Below, one piece after another: positions 44,509 through 56,410 of a DNA stretch of 64,000 nucleotides. The DNA comes from Adiantum capillus-veneris (lineage: Eukaryota; Streptophyta; Polypodiopsida; Polypodiales; Pteridaceae): contig CM043969.1 in NCBI GenBank assembly GCA_014529385.2, positions 68,165,676 through 68,229,675 on the forward strand, read 5' to 3'. A program made the translations under genes and the position numbers. Each line of letters opens with the position of its first letter. Within the stretch, counting starts at the first letter, position 1. The notes below the pieces were generated by a model that saw nothing but the letters and a program-made list of their open reading frames with translations, did not search any database and was not told the origin of the DNA.

Positions 44509-47500
44509 TCAATAAAGTCCTGTCGTCTTGAGCATCTGCAAATGTGATTCGTATCGTAGGTTGCCGATGGTCAAGGTTGGGCCGAATATTTTACTTTCGT
44601 GGGTGAAAAAGCCGGTGTAGATAGCTTCTTTGAATGTTTGCATGTGGAAGCTAGGCAAAAACATAATCCTTTGGTATAGGAGGTGCAACACTTTTGGAGA
44701 AGGCTGCAATGAAAGATCATACATCATATCAGTCACTGTGTCGGCCGTCGATAGTAGACTCGAGGTCGTGGCTTTATCTGGCGCGAACACTTCAATGCAA
44801 GCTGAGAGAGTCCTGCAAATTTTCTTGAGCATCTGACACGAAAGGTCAGGAGAGCCAGTAAAGAGCTTGATGGTGCCCGTTAGGGTTTTCACCATGTAGG
44901 CTTTACCTATTCTCTCTCCTGCCTTTGGTCCTGGCATCCTGGGGTAATTAAGCCAATTTGGCTTCTTTTCTGCAATCCTGCCATGCTCTTTCCAGCTTCT
45001 GACTCTTGGCACCGGGCAGAAGGTTGCATCCTCCCGAATCTCCTTTGGTGCCTCTACCAAGTAGATGAGGTAGGCTGGGTATTTGTTCAGCCAACCTTTC
45101 CTCCATCTAGGCTGCGAATCTACAATCTTCTTTGATTGTTCCTCTTTTGTGATGTCGCCTTCGTAAAGAGCGACATACTGCTCCTCCTCTATTTTCTTTT
45201 TCGTTTTTATCACTTCAAACTTCATCAAAGGGAAAGACAGGTTGGGTTGCATCCACTCTTCATGGAGCACTTTTGTGTCTAGTCCCTGAAGTCTAATGGA
45301 GATTAGGAGTCTCCTCTCCCATTCCATTTCCGCCTTGGCACTCTCCTCTGTTGACTTTTCTATTTGGTCATGGAGCCTTTGTTCTTCTTCTTCAGAGATT
45401 CCTGAAGTTGAGGCCACCTCGTGAACTGGGGCTGGATCTTCAATTGTGGTTGCCTCTCCAGTTTCTGGTAGCTCTATGGCTGCTCCACCTGATTCTTCTT
45501 GTGGTGTCTCTGTCTCTCTTCTTTGTTGCTCTTGTAGATCTTGGAGCTGTTTGCGGAGGGTCTCATTCTCTGTTCTTAGTGTTTGATTTTCTAAAGTGAG
45601 CCTCTCCTCTGCTGCCAATGATCCCTCCGCAATGTGCAACCTTTGCACTTGCTCTAATCTTAGCTCTCTTTGTAAGCTTCGGACCTGGTCTTCCAGAGAT
45701 GGTACAAGAGCTCCCTCTTGTTCGGTTCCTGCTCTGCTAGCTCTAGGGGTAGTCCTGAGTCTAGTGATTGTTCTTTCTTGGAGCTCGACTCTTTCCCTTA
45801 GCTCAATGAGCTCATCTTTAGCCGCCTCCAAGTCATCTTCCATCCGCTCCCTTGCTTCCTGTGCACTTGTTACTTCTCTTGAAGCCTCGGCTAGCTGGAG
45901 TATCAAGCCGTCTCTCTCGTTTTCCACGTCGTAGAGTGATGCTTTATGACTTTCAGATTCAGTCATAGCATCCTCTAATTTCCTCTGCAACTCGGCTTCC
46001 CTTTGTTTGGCTGTCTCAATCTCCACTTCCTTTGCCTTGGATCTTTCTTTGATCTTGCTGAGCAATTCATGCACCATGTGCATGTCTTTTTCATCTTCAT
46101 CTGTCAACTCTAAAGCTTTTTCTGCCACCACCTCCACTGGCTTCGGCTCTTCTAGTACGTTCTGCTCGTCCAGTTTCTCTTCACTCTCTTTTGTACTCTT
46201 TATTTTTTCCTCTGTCCCTCTCCGATCATCTTATTTTTGTAGGGGGATCCCATAGACTGCCTCAAGGGCCTCTAATTCAGTGTACCCTATCGCTACCAGA
46301 TCCTCATAATCGTTTTTCTTTTGCTGAATTGGATCTATCTCCTTTTCCTTGGTCCCGGCCTCCGGCTTTTCCATACCAGCTGTGTCCATCTCTACTGTGG
46401 TCTCTTCCACAATGATTTCCGTCTTCTTCGGGCTTGGTACATCAGTAAAGGAGGGCTGATTGTCCTCAGCATCTTGGCTTTCCCTTTGTTTGCTTGCCCG
46501 TCTTTCTCTTGAGGTTCAGTAGACTCATCTACTTTCTTCTTCCCCTTGTCGTCCTTTTCAGCTCAGCTTTTAAAAGCTGTACTTCCTCTTCAGTGTATGG
46601 CTCGACAGGTTGCTGCTCCAGTATAGCCTCTGACTCCTCATAAGCTCTAATATATTGATCATATTGATCAACATGTGGCCTGGCTGAGCTAGTTCCGACT
46701 TTAGTGGGGTCTGGCACCCACTTTTCTTCAAAGTCCCCCTTTAGAGCTCTTTCCGCTCTAAACTGCTCCACCAGTCTTTCCATTCTTGCCGCTTTCTGAC
46801 TTTTGGTTTGCTTGGGAGCAACCTTCTTCTTTGCTTTCTTCATAAGCGGCTCATCCACATCCTCTTCAGGTTCTGAAACTATTTCTAGTTTCCTGCGTGC
46901 TCTTGTGGACGCCCTCTTGGATACTTCAGGCTGTTCTTCCTTCTCATCGGCTTCTCTAAGCCACTCATTCTGGGAGGGAACCTTTGGCCATTGATCTCTG
47001 GCTCCAATAGCTTCATAAGCTATTCTTGTCAGAACTTCAGCTCCTCCTATATACTTTGGCTTCTCGTTGTGCATGGCAATTACTTGCTCGTGGATGTGTT
47101 GAGCGTAATTCACCTCTTTTGGCATATTGCTCTTCAATGCCCATGTGATGGTAGTTGCAATGGCATGGGGTGGTGTCGTATACTTTTGCGGTCTTTTACT
47201 GCAAATATGGAGAAACTGGTTGTACAGTCGGCAAAGGGTTGCCGCTCTTTGGTCTGCCATATCTCCATAGGTTGCATTCTGTTTCTTGGACCCATAAACC
47301 TCTATAGCCTCCCTTCTTTCCCTGACAGAGCTCCCTTTGTTGTGCAGCTTCAATGCATCTGCAATGAGCTGTGGAGTGATCTGTACCTCTACTTTCTCTC
47401 CATCTATTGCTGTCAATGTGGCTTTCCCATCCTTCTGAATGGAGGTTGCCAACTCATACACTCTTCTTGTATCTACACCTGATGGTCTCGAGGTGAAGAA

Positions 47501-47782
47501 TCTGTGCAAGTCTGCCCTTTCCAGGTACCTGCTGATGTTCTCTGACCTGCTATAATCCACCAATTCTTGTGGGATCATCGGTATATCCACCGCTTGCCCT
47601 TGAGGATCTCTGAAAGTCCCCTGGTAGATCTTTATTCCCTCTTGTTCCAGTACTGCTTCCTCCACCCAAGTTTTGGTTGGCTTGAGGGTTTCTGCTGGAA
47701 TGTCAAAGGGTTCTGCTTCTGCAAGAGCATCTTTGATTGTCGGTCTTTTTCTCTTTGTTGCTGATGACTTGGCGGAATCCAT
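44509..47782 (-). pseudogene. Extra ORF downstream of pol, copy B (better preserved)
   Basis: It starts at MDSAKSSATKRKRPTIKDAL (47782). The N-terminal globular half (to about 46900) contains DIPAETLKPTKTWVEEAVLE, IPQELVDYSRSENISRYL, RRVYELATSIQKDGKATL, ITPQLIADALKL and KYTTPPHAIATTITWALKSN. A basic, Lys-rich linker and an acidic Glu/Pro stretch follow. The coiled coil spans about 46137-45480, with heptad-like LQRKLEDAMTESES, LRERVELQERTITRLR and LENQTLRTENETLRKQLQ. The C-terminal globular domain lies at 45340-44509. No signal peptide or hydrophobic membrane helix is visible. A structural or chromatin-associated accessory protein is plausible, but the function is unknown. Confidence 0.75.
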
Positions 47783-50600
47783 GGATCCTGTAACTCCAAT
47801 TTCAGAAGTTAGCGTCTTTTTAGTACTGAAAGCCGAAATGAAGCTTTTAACTATTCAAATGACTTGAAAATTGAAACATGAGGTATTCAGGGCCTAAGGA
47901 TGCAGGGTAGGTGAAAAAATATGCAAACTGGGCTCAAAATCATGCTAGAGACATCATACGCGTATGATGTCTTTTGTGTCAAAATGACTTCATATTGGTT
48001 GTGCTTGTAGCTGATAGTGTATACATGAGTGTCATATGCTTGGATTTGAGTTTGGATCCCATTTGGTCAAGTTTTGGCCAGTTTAGTCCAGTTCAGGCTC
48101 TTGGCAAAATTTTGAAAGGGAATTGGATTTTATGATCCAAATTGGATAAAACTTGGTGGTTCACCTTCAAATGGCATGTAGATCACTTCTGTTTGGTGGT
48201 TGAAGCCCTAAGGTGCCAAAATCACATAGTGAGACATCATACGCGTATGATGTCTTTTAGTGTATTTTTGGACCAAATTTCTCTATAAGCTTGGATATGG
48301 CTTTAGATAGGCTTATTCAGTGGATTTATGAAGTTTGGATAGATTTTGGGCTAAAAATGGCTCTGGAGACATCATACGCGTATGATGTCTTTTTCATCAA
48401 TTTTTCATGGGATTGGTTCTGTGGACTCCCCATGTATTAGTGAAGGACTATATCTACTCAAATCTTGGTTTGGACTTGAGTATGTTGGATTTGGGCCAAA
48501 AATGGGCTTTAGGTGAAGGATTTTCCCTCAATTGGGCTAATGGGGTGATCCACTTGACCAAATGGTTCCAAATTTCATATGTAGCATGCATTAGATATAT
48601 ATAATGGATGTATGATGTCAAATGAGCAATTTTGGCTCTGTAAGTGCAAATAGACATCATACGCGTATGATGTCTTTTGTGTCAAAATGGTGCTTTTTGG
48701 TTCCAGATAGCTTGTAGATGTGTTAATCAACAATCCTACAAAGTTTCAATGAGTTTGGAGTATTTTTGACAAAATTAGGACCAAAAATCAATTTTATGGC
48801 CTACTTTGCGTCTTTTTGGTTTCCTTGGGTTTTCTAACTCCAATTCTCATGATACTTGGTTCATAGGATGTGATTAACATGTGGAATGAGGCTATGCACT
48901 CAACTGTTGAAATGGATGTGAAAATCATGCTGTGAGACATAATACGCGTATGATGTCTTTTCTCGAAATGTTGGTCTTTTTGTGCAAAGAATGCTTTGTG
49001 CTAGTGCCCTAAGCCCTGCTAACTAGTTTTCAACTTAAAAAGTCATCAGTTTAGCTAAAAAGCCCCCTTATAGGCATTTCAGTCTCCGAAGTTGTCTTTT
49101 TGCCTTGGAGTTGAATTTCTTCAACTTTTCTTCTCGAGAGTTGCATTTCCAGCTCATTGGATATGTTGTGAAGCCACCTATTTGGTTGAACTTGACTTTG
49201 GCTCCCCGTTCTCTATCTTTCTCCATTTGGTTGCCCGAAAGCGTCTTTTTCACCATCGGTAAGTGAATCAGCTTTCTTTTGGGTTTTGCTTGCAAACATA
49301 AGTCATCCATGTATATTTGAAGCTGCTTGTGAAGTTTCATGTCATTTGGTCGTCAATTTTAGCCGTTATGCCAAAATGACGCTTTGTGTGTCCGCAGCCG
49401 AATCGGTTGTTCTGACCTACTTTTGGTGATCCAAACCTGGAGATACTCCATGGTTGCATTGTCCTCGATGTTGTTAAGCTTCCTGAAGTTTTGTGTCGTT
49501 TCGACAACTTTTTCCTGTTTGCCTCTTGCAGGCTCTGTTGACCTAGGGTTTTTCCAGTCGTTCTTCCTCGAACTTTGAGTGTTAGAAACCCATCTTCTTT
49601 ACTAGGGTAACCCACCTCTAAGTTCTTGCAAGGTTTGGTTAGGCGGTTGTGCCACTACCTAGCGTTCTTCCCCATTCTCTGTCTGCTCTTGTTTCTTGGT
49701 TTTGGTCAGTTTTCGCGACAAAAGTTAACGATAAGCATCAAAAGCTTATGGCAACGAGTCTACCTCTCATGTCTGGTGTCCTCTGAGCTCTCGTAGCAGT
49801 CGTAGAAGGCGGTAGAAGGTCGGATGCTCCTGTGTGCTCTTTGCTCTCTCCAAGAAGGTAATAGTGGAAATGAGCTTGAAAGTGAAGTGAAAAATACTTA
49901 ACTTCGGACTTCCCGGATCACTTGTTACCAAATTTGACATGTGCTCCTATCTCGTCGTGAAATGCACTTTAGGATTTGAAATTTCTCAATTTGGACTCCG
50001 TTTGACCTGTTTCTGAGAAATCTGTCCACTTTGCCAAAATTCGGTCATTTCGAGCTTTCCGCAACTTTTTTAGAATTGTACCCAATTTTTACCATGGGTT
50101 GCCCTTGTCATTAGGACCATCACCGTCTATTCTTTTCTTTTTTCCGATCTCATTTCACCTGCTTTTTTATTTTTCTTTTACTTTTATTAAGAAAATCATA
50201 AAAATAAAGGAAAATAGCAAATTGAAGCCAAAAAATTCCAAACATACACGATAAATAGCTGGTAACCCTGTGTATATGAATATACACTTATTTGTTATTT
50301 CTGGAGTTGGATTACCACTTTTTTCCACTTTTTAGCTCCAAAAACACTCTTATTTAATGATATTTACACGTCTAGAGACCCAAATTCATCATTTGATCTC
50401 TGCTTGTTGCAAAACAAGGTATATAAGGGCATAAATATTATCAATATCCGCAATCAAACATAAAAATTGCAAAATCATGTAAGACACTGCCCTTGTAATA
50501 TAATTTTTGGTTTTTCTTTGTGTTTGTCGCTTGTAGCTGCTTTGTAGCTCCTGTATACCTGTATACCTCCCCCCCTCCTAGTCTGAGTCCTCTCGGACGA
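47783..50600 (-). promoter_or_regulatory. Spacer between pol and extra ORF with five palindromic boxes (copy B)
   Basis: Boxes are at 47949-47972, 48232-48255, 48367-48390, 48652-48675 and 48935-48958, in the same order and spacing as copy A. One copy has a single-base deviation. Short open frames at 49068-49615 are similar in both copies but show no domain. Their similarity is expected from the recent common origin alone. Confidence 0.7.
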
Positions 50601-51345
50601 CTATGAAGTGTCTGTGGGCGAAGCATTGTAGTTGGTTTGGTCATAAGTTCCAAATGCAATTGTAGAACGACGATACAACATCCTTTCCAATAAAGCTGCT
50701 CTTTGTTTGATTGAAAGATTGGTGGTCGGGTTTTGGGTTGGTTTTGGCACTTCGGTAGTAGAATCAGTAGATGGATTCTTCTTTACCTTGTTGTTCTTTT
50801 TCACAATCCAAATCTGCTTCCGCTTTGCTTGTGCTTGCCACAAACTCTTTTTTTGCGACCCAAACCTGCTTTGTTTTTTGTGTTGATTTCCTCGCCCTGA
50901 AATACCTAGGAGTTTCCGTGGATTGTACCGAAGGGAGTTCCTGTTTACAAATCTTTGGGATCCAAATTTGCTTGCTATGGCTTTGTGCCGTCATGAATTT
51001 CTTTGGAATCCAGATCTGTTTCACTGTCCTTGATTGTCTGGAATCACTCTGTTGTCTGGTATTGAAGACTCTGTTTTCCACCTTTGTGTTCTCTGGCACA
51101 ACCTTTTTTGGTCTCCATACCAACTTTGACTCCGTTTCTTTCCAAGGTTGAGCTGCTATATTATTGCTTGTCTTCCTTATCCACTGTTGAGAATTCCTCG
51201 TCGAAGAGCAATCCGGTTGTATAGAAACTTTTGGTTGCCATTGCTTCTTCTTTTTCTCTGGTTGTTGTTTACCTTTGTCTTTAAATTTGTCCTTTGGAGT
51301 TGGCTCTTCTCCTTTGGTGAACTTAACTGATTGACTTTCACCTTC
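50601..51345 (-). pseudogene. Trp-repeat C-terminal tail of Pol, copy B
   Basis: After the second protease-like domain the product becomes Lys/Gln/Ser-rich and carries a recurrent motif of the form K-Q-hydrophobic-W-hydrophobic-P-K: KKKQWQPK, KLVWRPKK, KQIWIPKKF, KQIWIPKIC, KQVWVAKKE and KQIWIVKKN, spaced about 15-50 residues. It is basic and probably disordered, which suggests RNA or DNA binding (inference). I do not know a named domain for it. Confidence 0.6.
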
Positions 51346-51690
51346 GTATTTGATAAGCACTGATTTAGAATTCCAGTCAATCATTGCATTGTATTGCTTC
51401 TGCCATGGTTGTCCTAGCAATAATGGATGTTGTGTAGCTTGGTCTTCAACCACGTCAAACATATGAGGATACACATACTGGTTAATCTGTATATGTAAAA
51501 CTGTGCATCCGACAGTTTTGATTGAATTCTCAGAGTAACTCTTTAGCTCTTGCTTGGTAGTTTGTAATTTGGTGTCATTTGTCAATTGTCTGTACAAACT
51601 GAGTGAAAGTAGGTTAGTTTGAGCTTCTGAATCCAATAGTGCTCTGGCTTTGATTTGGCTGGTTCCTACTTTGCATTCAATGATGGGTTC
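51346..51690 (-). pseudogene. Second retropepsin-like domain, after integrase, copy B
   Basis: About 115 residues begin PIIECKVGTSQIKARALLDS, continue with an AQTNLLSLSLYRQL helix-like stretch and close with HPLLLGQPWQKQYNAMIDW. This is the order of a Ty3-type retropepsin: substrate-side strand, D-S-x-A active-site loop, hydrophobic core, then LLLGQPW in place of the ILGRDW box and an AMIDW strand. It is distinct in sequence from the first protease of the same element (56080-56410). Whether it was ever active cannot be judged here. Confidence 0.65.
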
Positions 51691-51859
51691 TTCTTTGTCA
51701 TTATCCATTTCTGTTATACTGACTGCGTTTATTCGTATTGCTCCTTCATTGCGCTGTTTCTGACGCAGTAGTTTTCTTTTCTCCATTCTTTCCTTCGCCT
51801 CGGCTTGCGCTTCCTCCAAAATCATTTTCTTTTTCTGGACACGCAGCTTTTCTTGATGT

Positions 51860-53410
51860 ATTTTGAGAAGCATGTCTTGGGTTAGCGGCAAAAGATACTT
51901 TTTCACTCTGCATCCACTAATCCAATTGGGCATTTCTTCTCCGTCTAATGTAGCAAGCTTGACGGCTCCACTTGGTGATAGATCTTTAATCACCAGAGGT
52001 CCCATCCCTCGCTTTTTAAGCTTCTTAGCATGCTGTTTCAGAGTGTAAACTAGGACATAGTCCCCAACCTTAAACTCTTTAGTCCGTACATGCTTATCAA
52101 AAAATTCCTTTTGTCGCCTTTTTTGAGCGTAGATAGAAGCTACTGCTTTTAGGCGAAGCTCATCTAGCTTTTCCAGGTCATCTATTCTATCAGAAAGCTC
52201 GTGCCCTGTCCACTCTAGATCCTTAGCCACCCTTAAGGTTGAAATCAAGAATTCTATTGGTAAGATAGCATTTAGCCCAAAAACCATGTTATATGGGGTC
52301 GTTCCTATTGATGTTTTATATGCTACCCTATATGCCCATAATGTTGAATGCAACTTCTGGTCCCAGTCAGTTCTCGACTCAGATACAATCTTCGTAAGGA
52401 CCGTGCATATGGTTTTGTTTGTTGCTTCAGCTTGTCCGTTTGCTTGTGGATGATACGGGGCTGATTTCCTATGGATTACCATGAATTCATCTAGAAGGAT
52501 CTCTATCACTTCATTTATAAAATGTGTGCCTCGATCACTCACAATTTCTATTGGCAATCCATATCGTACAAAGACGTATTCATATAGAAATGTGCCGTGG
52601 TCCTGGCATCTGCTTTTTGAGTTGCCTTTGCTTCGACCCACTTTGTTAGATAGTCTGTAGCCACAATGATGTATTGTGCATGAGTCTTATATGCAGGAGG
52701 TGAAATGGGTCCGACATAATCAATCCCCCATTTTGCAAAAGCTCTTGCCCCCATCATTGGTCTAAGCGGCATATCATCTCTTTTAAGTGGTACTTTGGTC
52801 CGCTGACAGTCATCGCACCGTTTAACGTATTCCTCAGCGTCCATATGTAATGTTGGCCACCATATTCCTGCGGCTAAGACAAGTTTTGCTGTCTTATCAC
52901 CTGAGAAATGGCCTCCACCTACTCCTCCATGAGCTTGCTCTAGGATTATCACATACTCAGACTCTGATGCGCAAATCCTAAGCTGGTTGTCTTTACCTCT
53001 CTTATAGAGTTGATCTCCTATTAAAGCGTAATCTCTAGCTTCTGTCTCTACAGATTTCTGACGAGCTTTTGACGTTCCTTCTGGAAAGTTCTATTTGTGA
53101 GATATTCAACAATATACTGACTCCATTCTGGAGCGATCATTATCTGATATAATGTCGAATACTCTGCTGGCGGTTTTGATGAACATACAATACATACAGT
53201 GACATATTCATGTACGCTTTCTTTCATTCCTGGCCAATAGACTCCCAATTGTAACAAATTCCTATATGTGTTCCTTCTTGAACAATGAAATGCACATTCC
53301 TGAACATGTGCTTCGCGCAGATATATATTATATTCCTCAGGATTGATGCATAGTCGTAAAACATGATCATTTCCCAATTGATACAACCTTCCTGCAACCA
53401 ATTGAAGATT
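51860..53410 (-). pseudogene. Integrase with two HHCC modules, copy B
   Basis: The first HHCC module is at about 53150-53410 (VAGRLYQLGNDHVLRLCINP, REAHVQECAFHCSRRN, CIVC). A linker follows with PEWSQYIVEYLTNRTFQKER, and then the second module at about 52800-53030 (QAHGGVGGGHFSGDKTAKLV, CDDCQRTK). The core follows, with the same D,D-35-E arrangement as in copy A and the ATDYLTKWVEAKATQKADAR stretch. The linker between modules also reads as coding, so the doubling belongs to the family and is not an insertion peculiar to one copy. Confidence 0.85.
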
Positions 53411-53579
53411 CTTGGATTGCTGAATAGCAATATGTTTCTGGTTGTATTCTCTTTATCAAACTCTCCTCCATAGGTTAATAGGCTAACGACATTTTGAGAC
53501 CACTTCGGTATCATTTCTATGTTGAACAAGTACGCGTCTGGCATGTCGTCATCTACTCCTATAGGGTCTTCTCCATTCG

Positions 53580-54960
53580 TCAATCGCGAAAGATGATCAG
53601 CTCTAAGATGTGTTTTTCCTTTCTTTACTACTACCGTGAAGTCGAATTCCAGTAAGATAATGAACCATCTCACTATTCTCCCGGTATTGCATGGTTTATT
53701 CACTAGGTAGAGCAAGGCTTGGTGATCCGTAAAAAACACAAACTTGTTGGCTAGAAGATAATGCCGAAATTTCTTCACAGCATATATCATTCCTAATCCT
53801 TCTCGCTCTGTTGTGGTGTAATTCTTCTCTGCATTGTTGAGCTGTCGACTGGCGTAACAGATAGGAAAATCCATGTTTCCTTCTTCTGGCTGAGCCAGAA
53901 TGCATCCTATTGCATATGCCGAAGCATCTATATGCACATGGAATATCTTCTCCCAATCTGGTGATTTCAAGACTGGAGCAGTAATGAGTGCCTCTTTCAA
54001 TTTCTTGAACGATTCCTCACACTCCTCTGTCCATTCAAAGTTCACTATTAGCCTGTAAAGTGGTTGGCCTATTATAGCGTACATGTAAATGAATCGTCTA
54101 TAATATCCGCAATGTCCCATAAAGCTCTGTACTTGTTTCGCATTGGTTGGTCTAGGCATATCCACTATAACTTTTATCTTCTCTAAATCCGTGGATATTC
54201 CGTTTTGTGAGACAATATGTCCCAGAATTTTGCCCTGTCGGACCATAAACACACATTTCTAAGGATTGAGACAAATGCGAGATGTCCTACATTTCTCAAA
54301 TACTTTTCTTAGGTGTTCTAGATGCTCATCCCTCAGAAGAGAATGTACACATAAGTCATCCATGTATATTTCTAGATGTATGCGTCATCAGCCTCTGGAA
54401 GGTTGCGAGAGCATTGGTTAGACCAAAAGGCATAACCCGATAAGCATAAATTCCCCATTCCGTTGCAAAAGCTGTTTTATGTTGATCTTCCAGTGCTATG
54501 GCTAGCTGGTTATATCCTGAAAAACCATCAAGAAAGGAGTATGCTGTTTTCCCTGATACACGCTCTAGAACATGATCAGTTATCGGCAAGGGATAATTGT
54601 CCCTGATTGTTGCAGCATTCACTTTCTTTAAGTTGACACACACTCGGAGTTTTTCGTTCTTCTTGGGTACTACCACAATCGGAGATACCCAATTGGTGTG
54701 TTCAATCTCGTATATGAATTCAGCTTCCATTAGTTTATCTATCTCTTCTTTGATTCGCTTAGCAAACGTATCATTATATGTGTATGGTCTCTGTCTGCTA
54801 GGCTTTGCATCTTGTTTCAGTGGGATTGTGTGTTGGCATATCGATGGGTCAACTCCCTTTAAGTCCTTATAAGACCATGCAAACACATCCCTATACTCTC
54901 TGAGAAGACTCAAAAGTCTCTCTTCCTCGCCTGGAGACAAATCTGTGGCTATGTACACCG
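53580..54960 (-). pseudogene. Reverse transcriptase and RNase H, copy B
   Basis: RT spans about 54960-54130 (GVDPSICQHTIPLKQDAKPS, SPIVVVPKKNEKLRVCVNLK, FLDGFSGYNQLAIALEDQHK, MPFGLTNALATFQRLMT, YMDD near 54360). RNase H spans about 53950-53580 (FHVHIDASAYAIGCILAQPE, TTEREGLGMIYAVKKF, TDHQALLYLVNKP, HLRADHLSRL). Order and motifs are as in copy A. Confidence 0.9.
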
Positions 54961-56079
54961 GTCTAGGTGTCTCACCTGGAGCTGCTCAATCAACTTTTTT
55001 TGCATCCTCCGGTCCGTCATAAGATTCGTTCTCCCTTCTCTCTCGAATAGGTTGGGTTAATACCACCTTCCTATCCTCTATTGTGAATTTCCTATAGTAA
55101 GAGGGAACATCCATGTTTTCCTTGATTTTGGCGTTTTCGTCCTCTCCACTCTCAATTTCTGTCGTCCAAACTTCTTTCAGAGTTTTCTTGAGCTCTCTGT
55201 ACTTGTTTCTACGTTCTAGCTTGGACTCCGTGTGTTCTCTGTTGTGCTTATTCTTTTCTGATTTTTCAGTTTCAGTTTTCGTTCCATTCCTTTGAACTCG
55301 ATTTCTTGAGCCTCTTTTGTTTTTTCGTAAGCTCTTTTGATCATTGCCTCTCATTCTTCCAGAAACCTTGTCCTTAACACAATCTTCCGCCTTTACTAGC
55401 ATTAGGAATTGATTTTTTCCTCTTATTCTAGGCATCGGATTGGTTCTAACCCCCTTTGTTTTTTTCTTTTCTCTATAGCGTTTCTGGCGTTGTTTAGCTT
55501 GGTTCGGAAAATCATAAAATCGGACATCCGTTATAGTTTCTTCGTTTCCGCTTGAATTGTGTGTTGACTCGTTGTCTGCTTCATTTCCCTACTCTGGATG
55601 ATCGGGAATGTCGTGAAACACCTCTTCTTCATCTTCCTTTTCCAGTGTATCGTTCTTTTCAGTTTCTTTTTCGAGTACAGTTCTCAACATGAAGCACGGA
55701 ACCACGTCGTACCCGTCCTTGTCGCAAAATTTCGTTGTGGGACCATCCGGAATTGCACAAACATCTAGGGTTGCTAGAATGTGTGTCCATTCTAATGGTT
55801 CAAGCGTGTCCTCTGGAAAGGGTTCTCCTATATAAGTTTCGTCTTCGATGGCCCTTTCTAAAACATATTCTTCTCGTTTCAGACTTCCACATTTCGAAGC
55901 TCCACACATCCATAACTCCTTGGGTTTACCTAACCAAGCTGGAAATTCGGATCCCGCCAAAGTAGCTGAATCAAACTCCTCCATCGGTGTTCGGTTCACA
56001 TCTTTGTAGCTATGGTCTTTCAGGTTCACACGTGTAGTGGTTTCTATATTTCTCAGGTATATGTGATCGTAGCCCCAAT

Positions 56080-56410
56080 CTTGGACCATTTTCAACTGTC
56101 TCATGAATGGTCTTCCCAGTATGATATCATAGTTATTCTCCTTGCCAAAATCGACAATAGCAAAAGTATGTTCGTATTCAATGCCGCAAGAAGTCACTAC
56201 AACATTCTCTAATAACCCCATAGGTTTCTCCATGTGTCCATCTGCTAATTGGAGTTTCAACCTAGTCTTCCTTATTGCTGGTTTCCCCCATTTTTTCCAG
56301 ATTTCTTTTGTCGCAATGGCTACCCCAGCTCCACTGTCTAGTATTGCCATCGTGTTTACTCCTTGGAATTCAACTGGTAAGGTTGTATTCCCCTCTTCAC
56401 CTTCGCAATA
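56080..56410 (-). pseudogene. Aspartic protease (first, canonical position), copy B
   Basis: The active-site loop TMAILDSGAGVAIATKEIW lies near 56325-56360, with the closing DIILGRPFMRQL near 56100-56135. Upstream, Gag reads into it through ITLAELLRLRPHMWTTVGKC in the same frame, so Gag and protease appear to be one polyprotein in this family. The linker from here down to RT (about 54990-56080) is acidic then basic, without a known domain. Confidence 0.85.

Noticed and set aside
44509-47782. Extra ORF as a retroviral-type envelope gene
   Set aside because: No signal peptide, cleavage site or hydrophobic membrane helix is seen. Most of the middle is coiled coil.
49068-49615. Small ORFs in the pol-to-ORF spacer as extra genes
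   Set aside because: They show no domain, and similarity between A and B is explained by recent shared origin. They cannot be supported as coding.
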